16,865 bases of DNA from Prevotella sp. UBA5387 (GCA_002407775.1 DHOP01000073.1:98944-115808); one strand, 5' to 3'; shown: positions 6,716 through 15,954, counted from the first letter of the stretch. Translations and numbers: made by a program. The notes: a model not told the origin generated them from the letters alone.

Positions 6716-9700
6716 ATGGTCGGCGTTAGTATTCAAGGCGCAGGCGGAATCGGTGCCGTGTCGGACCTTGATGGTAACTTTAGCATTACTAATGTTAGTG
6801 CAAATACGGAATTAAAGATTTCGTATGTGGGTTACAAGACCCAAAACGTGAAAGTGGGTAACCGCACTCGCTTAGACATCGTGATGGAGGAGGAAAACAA
6901 CTCGCTCAATGAACTCGTCGTTGTAGGTTATGGTACGATGAGGAAGAGAGATTTGACGGGTTCCATTGCCTCCGTTAATTCGGACAAATTGATTGCTCGT
7001 GGTACAACAAGCGTAGGCGAGGCCTTGCAAGGCTCTGTACCAGGTGTTAGCATCACTCAAACCGGTAGCCGTCCTGGTGGATCATTTGACATCCAGATAC
7101 GTGGCCAGGCATCTATCAACAAGCAATCACAACCGCTTTATGTCATTGACGGTGTGGTGTCCTCTTCTATGGACTTCCTTAACCCTAACGACATCGAGCG
7201 CATCGATATCCTGAAGGATGCTTCATCAACCGCCATTTATGGTTCAAGAGCCTCTGCCGGTGTGGTGATGATAACCACGAAGGGTAGCAAGGGTTCTGAA
7301 AAAGTATCCAAGCCTGTTATTGCCTATGATGGTTACTATGGCGTGAAGAAACTTGCCAGAATGCCGAACTTCATGAGTGCACGCGATTTCTTGAGTTATC
7401 GTGTCGCACGTTATACAACTTTATCCTCAAAGTCATACGACGGATCAAGCCGCAAGGGTGTGGACGCCAATGGGCATCCCTACTATGAATTGAGCGATGC
7501 CAATGCACAGGCTGCTTTCCTGATGTATAACGATGGTACTACCTATAAGGACTCAAAGCTCTATGAACTGGCGATGGATCCTAACTTTAGCGGTTACGAC
7601 TGGAAAAAGATGGTTACCCGTTCGGCTTCTCAACAAAACCATTTCGTAAGTGTTTCTGGTGCTTCCGAAAAGGTAAGCTATCGCTTGGGCTTGGGCTATC
7701 AAGGTGAGCAGAACGTGTTCAAGGAGAACAACTACGAGCGTTTTAACATCAAGGGTGCCGTGGACGCCATTATTTCAAAAGTTTTTGATGCTGGTATCTC
7801 CGTTAATTTGGCTTATAGCACAACGGATAATTTCTGCACAAATACTGACTATTCTCCTTATGTCAACGCTTTTTATTTCAATCCTTTTGTGTCTCCTGTT
7901 GATGCCAATGGCGTCCTTATTCCAAACCCAGGTGCTAAGTCGGCATTCAATTCTTCGGCTCAGTTCACATCGACCTATAATCCGATGATTGACCTCAATG
8001 ATAAGAACTATGTGGACAATGATCGTAACTTCAATGTGATTGGTAATGTCTATCTTCGTGCTCACATCATGGATGGCTTGCAGGTGACAACGACATTCTC
8101 TCCCAACTTCTATCATGGACGTAACGGAGTGTTCTATTCTACCGGTATCAATGAGACCAATGACGTGGGTTCTACCTATTATCAGAAGAACAAGACAAAC
8201 TTCGGCTCTATCTCGAATAGTGACCGTTTTGACTGGACTTGGGACAATCAGGTTGACTATAACAAGACCTTTGGCGACCATTCCTTGTCCGCCATGGCTT
8301 TGTTCTCTCTCTATAAGTCAAATACCGAAGGCTCTTATCTTGAGGGTAAGGGAATCTCCGACAATAGCCTGACCTATTATGCACTCAACAAGGCAGGTGG
8401 TGACAAGAACATTTCTTCGTCTTACACCGAGTCGTCTCTTGAGTCCATGGCTTTTCGTTTGAATTATTCATACAAGGGCAAGTACATGGCTACCGCAACC
8501 CTTCGTACTGATGGTAGCTCTCGCTTTGCCTCTGGCCATCAATGGGGTTGGTTCCCCTCTTTTGCCGCCGCTTGGCGTATCACCGAAGAGAAGTTTATGA
8601 AGCAGTTCACTTGGCTTGATAACTTGAAGCTAAGACTCTCTTATGGTACAACAGGTAACAACAACGTAGGCGACTATGTGACGATGAACTCAGCTTCTGG
8701 ACCTAACTACATCGTTCTCGATGGCAAGGAAGCACAGGGCTATTACCCCAATGGACTTGTTAATTCAGGCCTTATCTGGGAGAAAGTGAAGGAATTTGAT
8801 GCCGGTATTGACGCTTCCGTGTTGAACAATCGCATCAACATGACCTTCGATTTCTACAATCGTCTTTCCGATGGTCAAATCATGTCACGCTCGGTGCCTC
8901 TTGAGACCGGTGAGACAACCACGACATTCAACATCGGTTCCGTACGTAACCGTGGTGTCGAATTAGGTCTGAACTTCGGTATTATCCGCAAGAAGGATTT
9001 CTCTTGGGATGTTAGCATGAACTTCGCTCGCAACTGGAACAAAATATTGGAGTTGAGCAACGGTAAAGTCGATGAGGTAGCCAACAACTGGTTTATTGGT
9101 CAACCTCTCAATGTTTTGCGCGATTATACTCACACTCCAGTCATCACGGACCAGGGTGTTACCATGCAAACCAAGGACGGTGCTATCCATTATACATTGC
9201 CTGAACTATATAGCAAGTATGGAAGTGCCTACAAATGGTATGAGGGACAGGTTGCCGTTAACGACTGGAACAACGATGGCAAGATCGACGATAGCGATAA
9301 GCAGATCTATGGTTGCACTGATCCACGATGGACAGGTAGCCTCTCTACTTCGGTTTATTTCAAGGGCTTCGACTTCTCTGTGATGCTTTACACCAAGTCT
9401 GGCTTCTGGTCTCGTAGTTATTATCATGAGAAATACATGGCCTATGGAGATCGTGGTAACCAACACATGCAGATGGATTACTACGTTCCAAAGGATGCCC
9501 CATACTTCAATTACGAGACAGGTCAGATAGAGATTGCCAGCGAGGTGCACTATGGTTCATATCCTTATCCTAACAATACCGATGCTTCGGCAGGTGGTTA
9601 TTTCTCAAACAAGGGTAGCGGTAATAGTGAGAACTTCACATACCAGAAGACTTCGTTCGCCAAGGTGAAGAACATCACATTGGGTTATACATTCCCAAGA

Positions 9701-9871
9701 CTTCTTGTTAGCAAGATTGGTGTACAGAGCCTGAGAGTCTATATGAATGTACTAAATCCGTTCACCTTCACCAACTATAAGGGATTCGACCCTGAATGGG
9801 CTGATGCCAACCTCATGAACGGTGGTCCATCTTCCGTAACTTACCAATTCGGCGTCAATTTAAAATTCTAA
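6716..9871 (+). CDS. SusC/RagA-family TonB-dependent outer-membrane receptor (body; gene interrupted upstream by TGA)
   Basis: TonB-dependent transporter that, with SusD, imports oligomeric nutrients across the outer membrane. The full gene would be 6602-9871 (1089 codons before the stop, including the TGA). The open part from the ATG at 6716 is 1051 aa and begins inside the carboxypeptidase-regulatory-like domain (GVSIQGAGGIGAVSDLDGNF to about residue 60). Next come a TonB-box-like stretch (NELVVVGYGT) and the plug (about 75-195), with the SusC signature NPNDIERIDILKDASSTAIY and then GVVMITTKG. The beta-barrel follows and ends in a terminal Phe (FGVNLKF). An Asp-rich, EF-hand-like loop (DWNNDGKIDDSD) sits near residues 850-861, as in many SusC proteins. 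SusD follows after 22 nt. Translation from 6716 would give a protein without a signal peptide, so the gene is probably inactive unless the TGA is read through or is a base error. The substrate cannot be told from the sequence. Confidence 0.93.
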   Translation: MVGVSIQGAGGIGAVSDLDGNFSITNVSANTELKISYVGYKTQNVKVGNRTRLDIVMEEENNSLNELVVVGYGTMRKRDLTGSIASVNSDKLIARGTTSVGEALQGSVPGVSITQTGSRPGGSFDIQIRGQASINKQSQPLYVIDGVVSSSMDFLNPNDIERIDILKDASSTAIYGSRASAGVVMITTKGSKGSEKVSKPVIAYDGYYGVKKLARMPNFMSARDFLSYRVARYTTLSSKSYDGSSRKGVDANGHPYYELSDANAQAAFLMYNDGTTYKDSKLYELAMDPNFSGYDWKKMVTRSASQQNHFVSVSGASEKVSYRLGLGYQGEQNVFKENNYERFNIKGAVDAIISKVFDAGISVNLAYSTTDNFCTNTDYSPYVNAFYFNPFVSPVDANGVLIPNPGAKSAFNSSAQFTSTYNPMIDLNDKNYVDNDRNFNVIGNVYLRAHIMDGLQVTTTFSPNFYHGRNGVFYSTGINETNDVGSTYYQKNKTNFGSISNSDRFDWTWDNQVDYNKTFGDHSLSAMALFSLYKSNTEGSYLEGKGISDNSLTYYALNKAGGDKNISSSYTESSLESMAFRLNYSYKGKYMATATLRTDGSSRFASGHQWGWFPSFAAAWRITEEKFMKQFTWLDNLKLRLSYGTTGNNNVGDYVTMNSASGPNYIVLDGKEAQGYYPNGLVNSGLIWEKVKEFDAGIDASVLNNRINMTFDFYNRLSDGQIMSRSVPLETGETTTTFNIGSVRNRGVELGLNFGIIRKKDFSWDVSMNFARNWNKILELSNGKVDEVANNWFIGQPLNVLRDYTHTPVITDQGVTMQTKDGAIHYTLPELYSKYGSAYKWYEGQVAVNDWNNDGKIDDSDKQIYGCTDPRWTGSLSTSVYFKGFDFSVMLYTKSGFWSRSYYHEKYMAYGDRGNQHMQMDYYVPKDAPYFNYETGQIEIASEVHYGSYPYPNNTDASAGGYFSNKGSGNSENFTYQKTSFAKVKNITLGYTFPRLLVSKIGVQSLRVYMNVLNPFTFTNYKGFDPEWADANLMNGGPSSVTYQFGVNLKF

Positions 9872-9882
9872 TTCACTTCAAT

Positions 9883-9887
9883 AAGGA
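9883..9887 (+). promoter_or_regulatory. Shine-Dalgarno site of susD-like gene
   Basis: AAGGA lies six bases before the ATG at 9894. It is one of the few clear SD motifs in this window and supports that start. Confidence 0.6.
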
Positions 9888-9893
9888 TATATT

Positions 9894-11600
9894 ATGAAAA
9901 AAATAATATTACAGACATTCATGGCTAGTACGGTCGTCTTGGGCTTAGCAAGCTGTAGCGACTTCCTGGATGCCGATAATAAATCCAATGTTACCGACAA
10001 GCAATACTTTTCTTCCAAGGTTGGCTTCGAGTCATTGGTGAATAATGCCTATGAGCATATGCGTGACATCTATGCCACGAACGACTACGCCGATTGGTTC
10101 AATGCCGGTACGGATATGTATTGCGATGGCCGTAACAAGATCAACGAGGCATTCCAGACCTACGAGACATTGACGCCTGACAATTCGGATGTGAAAAATC
10201 TATACCGTAATTGTTATGCCGGCATTCGTGCGGCTTATGCCGTGCCTTATTATGCAGGCATGGGAACCTTGGACGAGACGCTCGTAAAGAAGCGCGTTGA
10301 CGAGGCTCGCGTGGTAGCGGCCAATTACTATTATATCTTGGTCAATAGCTTTGGTGGAGTGCCACTCATGAAGGACTATGTATCAACGGCAGCCACGGGT
10401 TATCCAAAGTCTTCCGCCGCCGACGTGTACCAGTTCATCATCAGTGAGCTTGAGAGCGTGATTGCAGACAATGCGCTTGAGGCTTCTACGGCTACCAAGG
10501 GTGGTGGACGCGTAAGCATGGAAGCTGCTAAGGCATTGCTCGCCAAGACATATCTATCGGCTGCTTGGGACCTGGGCAATAAGGACTATTTCGGAAAGGC
10601 CGCTCAATATGCCGATGAGGTGATCAATGGAAGGCAACTCACCACACCGTTTGCCGACCTCTGGAAGGCAGATTGTAGCAATGACGACAATGCCGAGTTT
10701 CTCTGGGATTGCGAATACGATTATGCTACGGCCAACAACAAGACCAGTGGCGGTACCAGTTGGCAAGGTCTTTATAGCAACTATCTTGGTGGTTCGGAGG
10801 ATCCTATCAAGCTCACATCATCAAACTATATTCCTACTATTTATGCCCTTCATTGCTTTGAGAAAGGTGATAAGCGTTATGATGTGACATTTATGAAGGA
10901 GTTGCCTGACGTGGCAAAGGGCAATGCTGGCAAGACCGGATATTACACATGGTACACCAATGGACAAAGCCTTAAGGGCTACAAGGTACAACGCTATTAT
11001 AGCGCCTGGTATGAGACGGCAGATGATATCGCCGCATGGAGAGCGGAAGATCCCGCCAATCGTGCGAACACCTATGTGATTCCTATGGATACTAAGTCTA
11101 AGGAGGCCCAACAGATGACTGGTGCCGACAAGGATTACTATGCCAATCAGGAATTCGTCTTCGGTAGCAGCCCTTGTAAGAAGTTTGATGATGCCGTGAC
11201 AATGTCAAACCAGAATAGCATGGACTACCATGATGTGCATATCATTACTCTTTCGGAAGTGTATCTGATAGCCGCCGAGGCTTATATGAAGGCAGGCAAC
11301 AACCCAAAGGCCTTGGAACGCATCAATGCCGTGAGAGAACGTGCGGGATTTCTTGACGCATCGTCCATTGATATCGAGTCGATCCTTAAGGAGCGCGCTT
11401 GCGAATTGTTTGGTAACGGACAACGCTATTTTGATTTGAGAAGGACTGGCACTTTAGTGAATCATTGCAACCTTTACAATCCTCAGCTTGAAAACCAGGC
11501 TCAGGCACGTATAGGTGAAAAGATTCTCCGCCCGATACCTCAAGCAGCCATCGACGCCAATGATCAGCTCACCTCAGCAGATCAGAACCCTGGGTATTAA
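9894..11600 (+). CDS. SusD/RagB-family nutrient-binding outer-membrane lipoprotein
   Basis: Surface lipoprotein that caps the SusC barrel and captures the ligand; 568 aa, normal for the family. The lipoprotein signal peptide ends in a lipobox LASC with Cys21, followed by SDFLD, a common SusD opening. The N-terminal SusD-like half (about 22-230) contains TPR-like helices; the C-terminal SusD/RagB half (about 300-568) ends with RYFDLRRTGTL, LRPIPQAAIDAN and QNPGY, all typical. An AAGGA at 9883-9887, 6 nt before the ATG, is a good ribosome site. The gene is intact although its SusC partner upstream carries a stop. It is the last gene of the operon: a strong terminator lies 54 nt downstream. No polysaccharide-degrading enzyme is adjacent within the window. 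Confidence 0.96.
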   Translation: MKKIILQTFMASTVVLGLASCSDFLDADNKSNVTDKQYFSSKVGFESLVNNAYEHMRDIYATNDYADWFNAGTDMYCDGRNKINEAFQTYETLTPDNSDVKNLYRNCYAGIRAAYAVPYYAGMGTLDETLVKKRVDEARVVAANYYYILVNSFGGVPLMKDYVSTAATGYPKSSAADVYQFIISELESVIADNALEASTATKGGGRVSMEAAKALLAKTYLSAAWDLGNKDYFGKAAQYADEVINGRQLTTPFADLWKADCSNDDNAEFLWDCEYDYATANNKTSGGTSWQGLYSNYLGGSEDPIKLTSSNYIPTIYALHCFEKGDKRYDVTFMKELPDVAKGNAGKTGYYTWYTNGQSLKGYKVQRYYSAWYETADDIAAWRAEDPANRANTYVIPMDTKSKEAQQMTGADKDYYANQEFVFGSSPCKKFDDAVTMSNQNSMDYHDVHIITLSEVYLIAAEAYMKAGNNPKALERINAVRERAGFLDASSIDIESILKERACELFGNGQRYFDLRRTGTLVNHCNLYNPQLENQAQARIGEKILRPIPQAAIDANDQLTSADQNPGY

Positions 11601-11653
11601 ATCTCTTATGATGATTACGTCTCAATGATGTAAACGTTCAAGAATACTAAGTA

Positions 11654-11691
11654 GGCTTGGATTTCTTCTATGGAATCCAAGCCTTTTTTAT
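11654..11691 (+). terminator. Intrinsic terminator of the SusC/SusD operon
   Basis: GGCTTGGATT (11654-11663) pairs perfectly with AATCCAAGCC (11674-11683). The stem extends by one GU and one CG pair to 12 bp with a six-base loop, and six T follow at 11684-11689. It begins 54 nt after the SusD stop. Confidence 0.92.
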
Positions 11692-12044
11692 CGTCGAAAG
11701 CCATGGCCATCTATGCCGACTTTCCCTCTCTATTGAACCATGATAACGCTAAGAGAGACGGGAGGTGCTAAAATGAAATGATGAAATAAAATGGGGGACG
11801 GTTTTCCAATAGGACGGTCAGAAAGGCAAGCCCTTTCCTTTCTCATCCAAGAAAGCCACGATTATTTCATGCAAAAAAATTAGTAAAACGATTTTACTCT
11901 TTCAATTTTTTTGTTCTATTTTTGCTATAATTAATTGACCAAGACATAACAATTTCTACCTTCTGTCTTATATTAACCATTTTAAAACAGTTCTAAACAC
12001 ATACAATTTTGTATGATAGAATAGAATCTTAATTTTAGCACCTT
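11692..12044. other. Gene-free stretch between the SusD terminator and the transglutaminase-like pair
   Basis: No ORF with recognisable content. It holds a direct repeat GGACGGT (11796-11802 and 11812-11818, 16-bp period), a short inverted pair AGAAAGG/CCTTTCT around 11820-11843, and an AT-rich promoter region from about 11870. Near the gene start, ATACAA/TTGTAT (12001-12014) forms a small inverted repeat. None of these has an assigned function. Confidence 0.5.
11917..11924 (+). promoter_or_regulatory. Putative -7 promoter box for the transglutaminase-like pair
   Basis: TATTTTTG matches TAnnTTTG exactly in an AT-rich stretch 120 nt before the ATG at 12045. No clear TTTG lies at the expected -33 position. 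It would drive both downstream genes, since no promoter-sized gap separates them. Confidence 0.4.
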
Positions 12045-13880
12045 ATGAAAATATACAACTTGTCTAAACCGTATCTTGTTTTGTTTTTCCTTATTGTCTT
12101 TTACCAAAATGTGGCTGATTGCCAAGAAAAGTACAAGTTTGGAGAAGTCTCTATGGAAGAGATGGAAATGAAAACCTATCCAAATGATTCGTCAGCAAAT
12201 GCGGTTGTTCTTTACGAGGATGGTTACACCAACTTTGACTATGAAGATGGTTTCATCCTCTCCAAGGAACTTAAGGAAAGGATAAAGATATTGAAACAAG
12301 AGGGAGTGGATCTTGCCACCGTAACCACTACATGCCGTGTGGAAGGCTCGGACAAGGAAAGAATACTGGATATTGAAGCCTGCGCTTATAATTTGGAGCA
12401 CGGCAAAATAGTAACGAGCAAACTCGATAAAAAATTTATCTTTGAAGAAAAACTCAGTGATAATGTCTATCAGGTCAAATTCGCCATACCCAATGTAAAA
12501 GTGGGCACGGTGTTTGAATATAAGATCAAGAAGTCATCACCATTCTATTATAGTATTCCCGACTGGTACTTTCAACGAACAACCATACCGGTAAAGTATA
12601 GCCGTTTTCACATTATAATACCCGAATATTTTATCTATCATATCAACATCAAAGGGTATGAACAAGTAATCAAAGAAGAGAAACAGGATAATGAAAATAT
12701 TCATCTTAATCATCAAGGCGATTATACACGAATTCCATATACCGCCAGAGATTTAACCTATACTGGAGAGAATATACCCGCAATGAGGGATGATGATCAT
12801 GTTTGGAACGTAAGGGACTATATGACATGTGTCACTTTTGAGTTGGCCGGTACTAACTTTCCTGGAGAACCAACAAAATCTTATTCATTTACTTGGGAGG
12901 ATATTGACAAGACGCTTCAATCGAGCACCAATTTTGTAAGAAGTTTCACAAGGAAAACTTCGATAAATGATGACATTAATCAATTTGATAATATTACGGA
13001 TGAAAAAAGCAAAATAGAAGCGATATACAACTTCGTAAAGGGTAAGGTGAGATGGAATGGGGAGTATGCATTTTATGACAATGCCAAAGATGCACTAAAA
13101 AACGGAGTCGGCAATAATGTTCAAATCAACGGACTCCTTATCAGCGCTCTCAATGATGCGGGCATTAAGTCCTATCCGGTTTTGCTCAGGAGCAGGTCCC
13201 AGGGAAGATTACTACCAGTAGCCATACCTTCCTTGGATCAACTGACAACATACATTGTAGCCGCTCAAACAAAAGTTGGGACCGTGTACTATCTTGATGG
13301 CTCGGCTACACGAGGTGGCTTGAATATGCTCCCTACGGATCTCTTGGTAGATAGAGCCAGAACGTTCAATCTCAAAGAAAATGGCACGTGGGTGGACCTT
13401 ACCAAACTGACCAAAAATATGGTAGCGATAAACAACAATGCTGAAGTAACATCAGATGGAAAACTAGAATGTAAAATTGCCGTTTTACACAAAAATCAAC
13501 TGGCTTATGAGTTTAAGAACGCTCTGGCTGACCTAAAGGATTCAACGGAATATATCGAAAAGTTTCAGACTGATAACAACGTTGAAGTTATCAATTATTC
13601 CATCAAAGGACATAAAGATAATCTATCCAATGCCGTGAAAGAAGCAATGCTCATCAAAAAAGACGTATCAAGTGGCAACTTCATCTATATTAATCCGATG
13701 ATCATTCCTCACATTACTAAGAATCCATTTATCCAATCTGAGAGGAAACTACCCATTGAGTTTGAATATCCATCGACTTTTCAAATAACGACAAACCTCA
13801 AGATACCAGATGGCTATACCGTTGAAGAGCTTCCTAAGTCCGGAAAAATACACACTACACCAAAATGCGGCTGGATTTGA
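12045..13880 (+). CDS. Exported DUF3857/transglutaminase-like protein lacking catalytic Cys and His (C-terminus frameshifted)
   Basis: The intact gene would span 12045-14037 (about 663 aa); as sequenced it stops after 611 aa. Residues 1-26 are a signal peptide (hydrophobic 11-20, then NVADC; Asp before the Cys argues against a lipobox). FGEVSMEEMEMKTYP opens the mature part, a pattern typical of Bacteroidota DUF3857 proteins. DUF3857 covers about 55-240 and the transglutaminase-like fold about 315-435. In that fold the catalytic Cys position reads GVGNNVQIN (Asn358) and the His position reads QLTTYIVA (Thr401/402); only the Asp of YYLDGS (Asp418) remains. It is therefore a pseudo-enzyme, perhaps a binding or scaffold protein. 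A C-terminal beta domain follows. The frame breaks at AAAAA (13844-13848): with four A the protein would continue ELPKSGKYTLHQNAAGFDYL. The second transglutaminase-like gene starts 9 nt after the restored end. Biological role unknown. Confidence 0.85.
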   Translation: MKIYNLSKPYLVLFFLIVFYQNVADCQEKYKFGEVSMEEMEMKTYPNDSSANAVVLYEDGYTNFDYEDGFILSKELKERIKILKQEGVDLATVTTTCRVEGSDKERILDIEACAYNLEHGKIVTSKLDKKFIFEEKLSDNVYQVKFAIPNVKVGTVFEYKIKKSSPFYYSIPDWYFQRTTIPVKYSRFHIIIPEYFIYHINIKGYEQVIKEEKQDNENIHLNHQGDYTRIPYTARDLTYTGENIPAMRDDDHVWNVRDYMTCVTFELAGTNFPGEPTKSYSFTWEDIDKTLQSSTNFVRSFTRKTSINDDINQFDNITDEKSKIEAIYNFVKGKVRWNGEYAFYDNAKDALKNGVGNNVQINGLLISALNDAGIKSYPVLLRSRSQGRLLPVAIPSLDQLTTYIVAAQTKVGTVYYLDGSATRGGLNMLPTDLLVDRARTFNLKENGTWVDLTKLTKNMVAINNNAEVTSDGKLECKIAVLHKNQLAYEFKNALADLKDSTEYIEKFQTDNNVEVINYSIKGHKDNLSNAVKEAMLIKKDVSSGNFIYINPMIIPHITKNPFIQSERKLPIEFEYPSTFQITTNLKIPDGYTVEELPKSGKIHTTPKCGWI

Positions 13881-14037
13881 CTATCTAATAGGTGAAAAGG
13901 ACAACTACATACAATTAAGTTACAAATTCTATATGGATGACATTCTTTATTCATTTACAAGTTATCCCGATATGAAGGATTTCTTTGGGCAATTGGCTGC
14001 CAAGAATAGTGAAATGATCGTATTAAAAAAAAAATAA
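13849..14037 (+). pseudogene. Severed C-terminal 62 codons of the DUF3857/transglutaminase-like gene
   Basis: This frame, +1 relative to the upstream ORF, encodes YTLHQNAAGFDYLIGEKDNY, then a beta-rich tail and a C-terminal stretch (DFFGQLAAKNSEMIVLKKK). It matches the usual end of these proteins, where a PEGYKVEELP-like segment is followed by such a tail and a final run resembling EQIVLKK. It joins the upstream ORF if one A is removed from the five-A run at 13844-13848. On its own it has no credible start. Confidence 0.85.
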
Positions 14038-14046
14038 TCATCCGGT

Positions 14047-15954
14047 ATGGACAAAAAGATATCTTCACTTGTTGTCTTCTTGTTTCTCTCTACGCTTGCT
14101 TTTGGCGCAAGGGGGCGAGCAGACTTGGCCGTATCCTCCATCCCCGAATCCCTGACTAAGGATGCCTACGCCGTGGCGAGAAATCACTCGGTCACTTTCG
14201 AGTATAGTTCTCCTCTGAAGGGAGTGGAGAAAGACGTAAGGGAATACACCATCCTTGATGAAAAAGGATTGTCCAACGCACATTTCACCGTCTATGGAGA
14301 CAAGTTCAGAAAGCTAAGGAAGTTCTCTGCTATCATGTACGATAGAAACGGCAATGAGATGAAAAGATATAAGTTATCAGACGTCAAATCGACCCAATGG
14401 TCATCTGATCTGGCCTCCGATAATCTGATCTATTACTTCGAATGCCAAGCCCCTATGTTCCCTTTCACCATTTCCTACGAATATGAGATTGAGTGGGACA
14501 AGGGAATATTGAGCTTTCCCACTTTCGCACCTCAGTCCGACCCGGACTTATCGGTCCAAAGCGCTTCCTACACCTTAAAGCTTCCTATCGGTACAAATAT
14601 TCTTTTCGAGGGAAACGCATGGATACCCGCACCAGAGAAGAAGACCGAAAAGGATCTTGAAGTCTATCAATGGAAATTGAATGATTTGAAACCCATCGCC
14701 GACGAACCCCTCTCGCCACAGATTGGAGAGTTGGCACCGGTGCTCTATTCAATGCCCACAACATTCACTTATGATGGATACAATGGTTCTTTTGCAACCT
14801 TGGCTAGCATTGGTGAATTCCAAAACAAGCTAAACGACACACAAAACACCTTGACCGAGGATGTAAGACAGAGAATCATAAGCCTTACTCAAAATGCCAA
14901 CTCGGACAAAGAGAAAGTAAAGATACTTTATGATTACCTAGGCCAGAACACCAGATACGAAAGCATACAACTCGGTATAGGAGGTTTCCAACCGGCAACA
15001 TCGGGTGAAGTATGCAAGATGGGATTCGGCGATTGCAAGGGCTTGACTTTCTACCTGAAGTCAATGCTCAATGCTATTGGAATCAGGTCTGACTACACCA
15101 TTATCCAATCTGATAAAGATGAGAAGAAACTTCAAAAGAACTTCACTAGCTATTTGCGAACCAATCATGTCATTCTTAGAGTGCCTCTTGCAAAGGACAC
15201 GCTATGGTTGGAATGCACAAATACTCAAGTACCCTTTGGCTATGTCCACGAAGACATTTCCGGTCACGATGCCGTCGCCATGACTCCAGGCGGTGCGGAG
15301 TTTGTGCAACTTCCCGATTATCCCGATAGTGGCAATTTGTCTAAGAACGAAGTGGTAATCAACCTCAATCCCGATGACAAGACCCTTATAAAAGTAAAAG
15401 CCAGCAATCAATTGAAAGAGTATGAGTCTCTTTCTGGATTTACTACCTTGAAAAACAATGATCAGATTGATTATGTAAGGAAAAACCTCAATTTGCAAAA
15501 TGCATCCGTCAACCAATTAACGATAGATGAAGTTAAGTCGGAACGACCTGTCATCACTTTAGCCTATGATGTCACGTCGCTATATGGCTCCAAAACTCGT
15601 AATAGATACTTCATACCTCTGAATGTCTTTCGTGGCTCTAAAAATAGCCTCTCCAAATCTAAAAGGAAATACGATGTGGAAATTGGGAATGGGTGGCAAC
15701 AACAAGATCATATAGAAATTAACATACCTGATGGGTACGAAATAGAATCCCTGCCTTCTACTATAAGATTCGACTCCCCATTCGGCTCAATTGAATCGGA
15801 AGTGAAAATCCTCGGCAAAAACAAAGTGACTGTTGACCAGCGCTTTCTCGTTAAAAGCGGTAGATGGGATGTGAAGACATACGATGCCTTTTATGACTTT
15901 ATGAATAAGGCGGCATCGATGTATAAAGGTGGAATGGCGCTGAATAAAATCTAG
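14047..15954 (+). CDS. Exported DUF3857/transglutaminase-like protein with intact Cys/His
   Basis: 635 aa, intact. Signal peptide about 1-20 (MDKKISSLVVFLFLSTLAFG). DUF3857 covers about 45-225 (VREYTILDEKG, ISYEYEIEW) and the transglutaminase-like core about 280-395. The core keeps Cys330 in GFGDCKGLT and His374 in RTNHVIL. The third position is Glu389 (LWLECT) rather than the more common Asp, a variant I believe is usual in this Bacteroidota subgroup. A C-terminal beta domain (about 410-630) includes IPDGYEIESLPS. It probably acts in the periplasm or at the cell surface as a cysteine peptidase or transamidase-like enzyme; the substrate is unknown. It lies 9 nt after the restored end of the related upstream gene, so the two are probably co-transcribed. 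No clear SD precedes the ATG and no intrinsic terminator is obvious after the stop. Confidence 0.92.
   Translation: MDKKISSLVVFLFLSTLAFGARGRADLAVSSIPESLTKDAYAVARNHSVTFEYSSPLKGVEKDVREYTILDEKGLSNAHFTVYGDKFRKLRKFSAIMYDRNGNEMKRYKLSDVKSTQWSSDLASDNLIYYFECQAPMFPFTISYEYEIEWDKGILSFPTFAPQSDPDLSVQSASYTLKLPIGTNILFEGNAWIPAPEKKTEKDLEVYQWKLNDLKPIADEPLSPQIGELAPVLYSMPTTFTYDGYNGSFATLASIGEFQNKLNDTQNTLTEDVRQRIISLTQNANSDKEKVKILYDYLGQNTRYESIQLGIGGFQPATSGEVCKMGFGDCKGLTFYLKSMLNAIGIRSDYTIIQSDKDEKKLQKNFTSYLRTNHVILRVPLAKDTLWLECTNTQVPFGYVHEDISGHDAVAMTPGGAEFVQLPDYPDSGNLSKNEVVINLNPDDKTLIKVKASNQLKEYESLSGFTTLKNNDQIDYVRKNLNLQNASVNQLTIDEVKSERPVITLAYDVTSLYGSKTRNRYFIPLNVFRGSKNSLSKSKRKYDVEIGNGWQQQDHIEINIPDGYEIESLPSTIRFDSPFGSIESEVKILGKNKVTVDQRFLVKSGRWDVKTYDAFYDFMNKAASMYKGGMALNKI

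Noticed and set aside
7775..8281. 168-codon minus-strand ORF inside the SusC gene
   Set aside because: Antisense to conserved receptor barrel sequence, no motif or promoter; a shadow.
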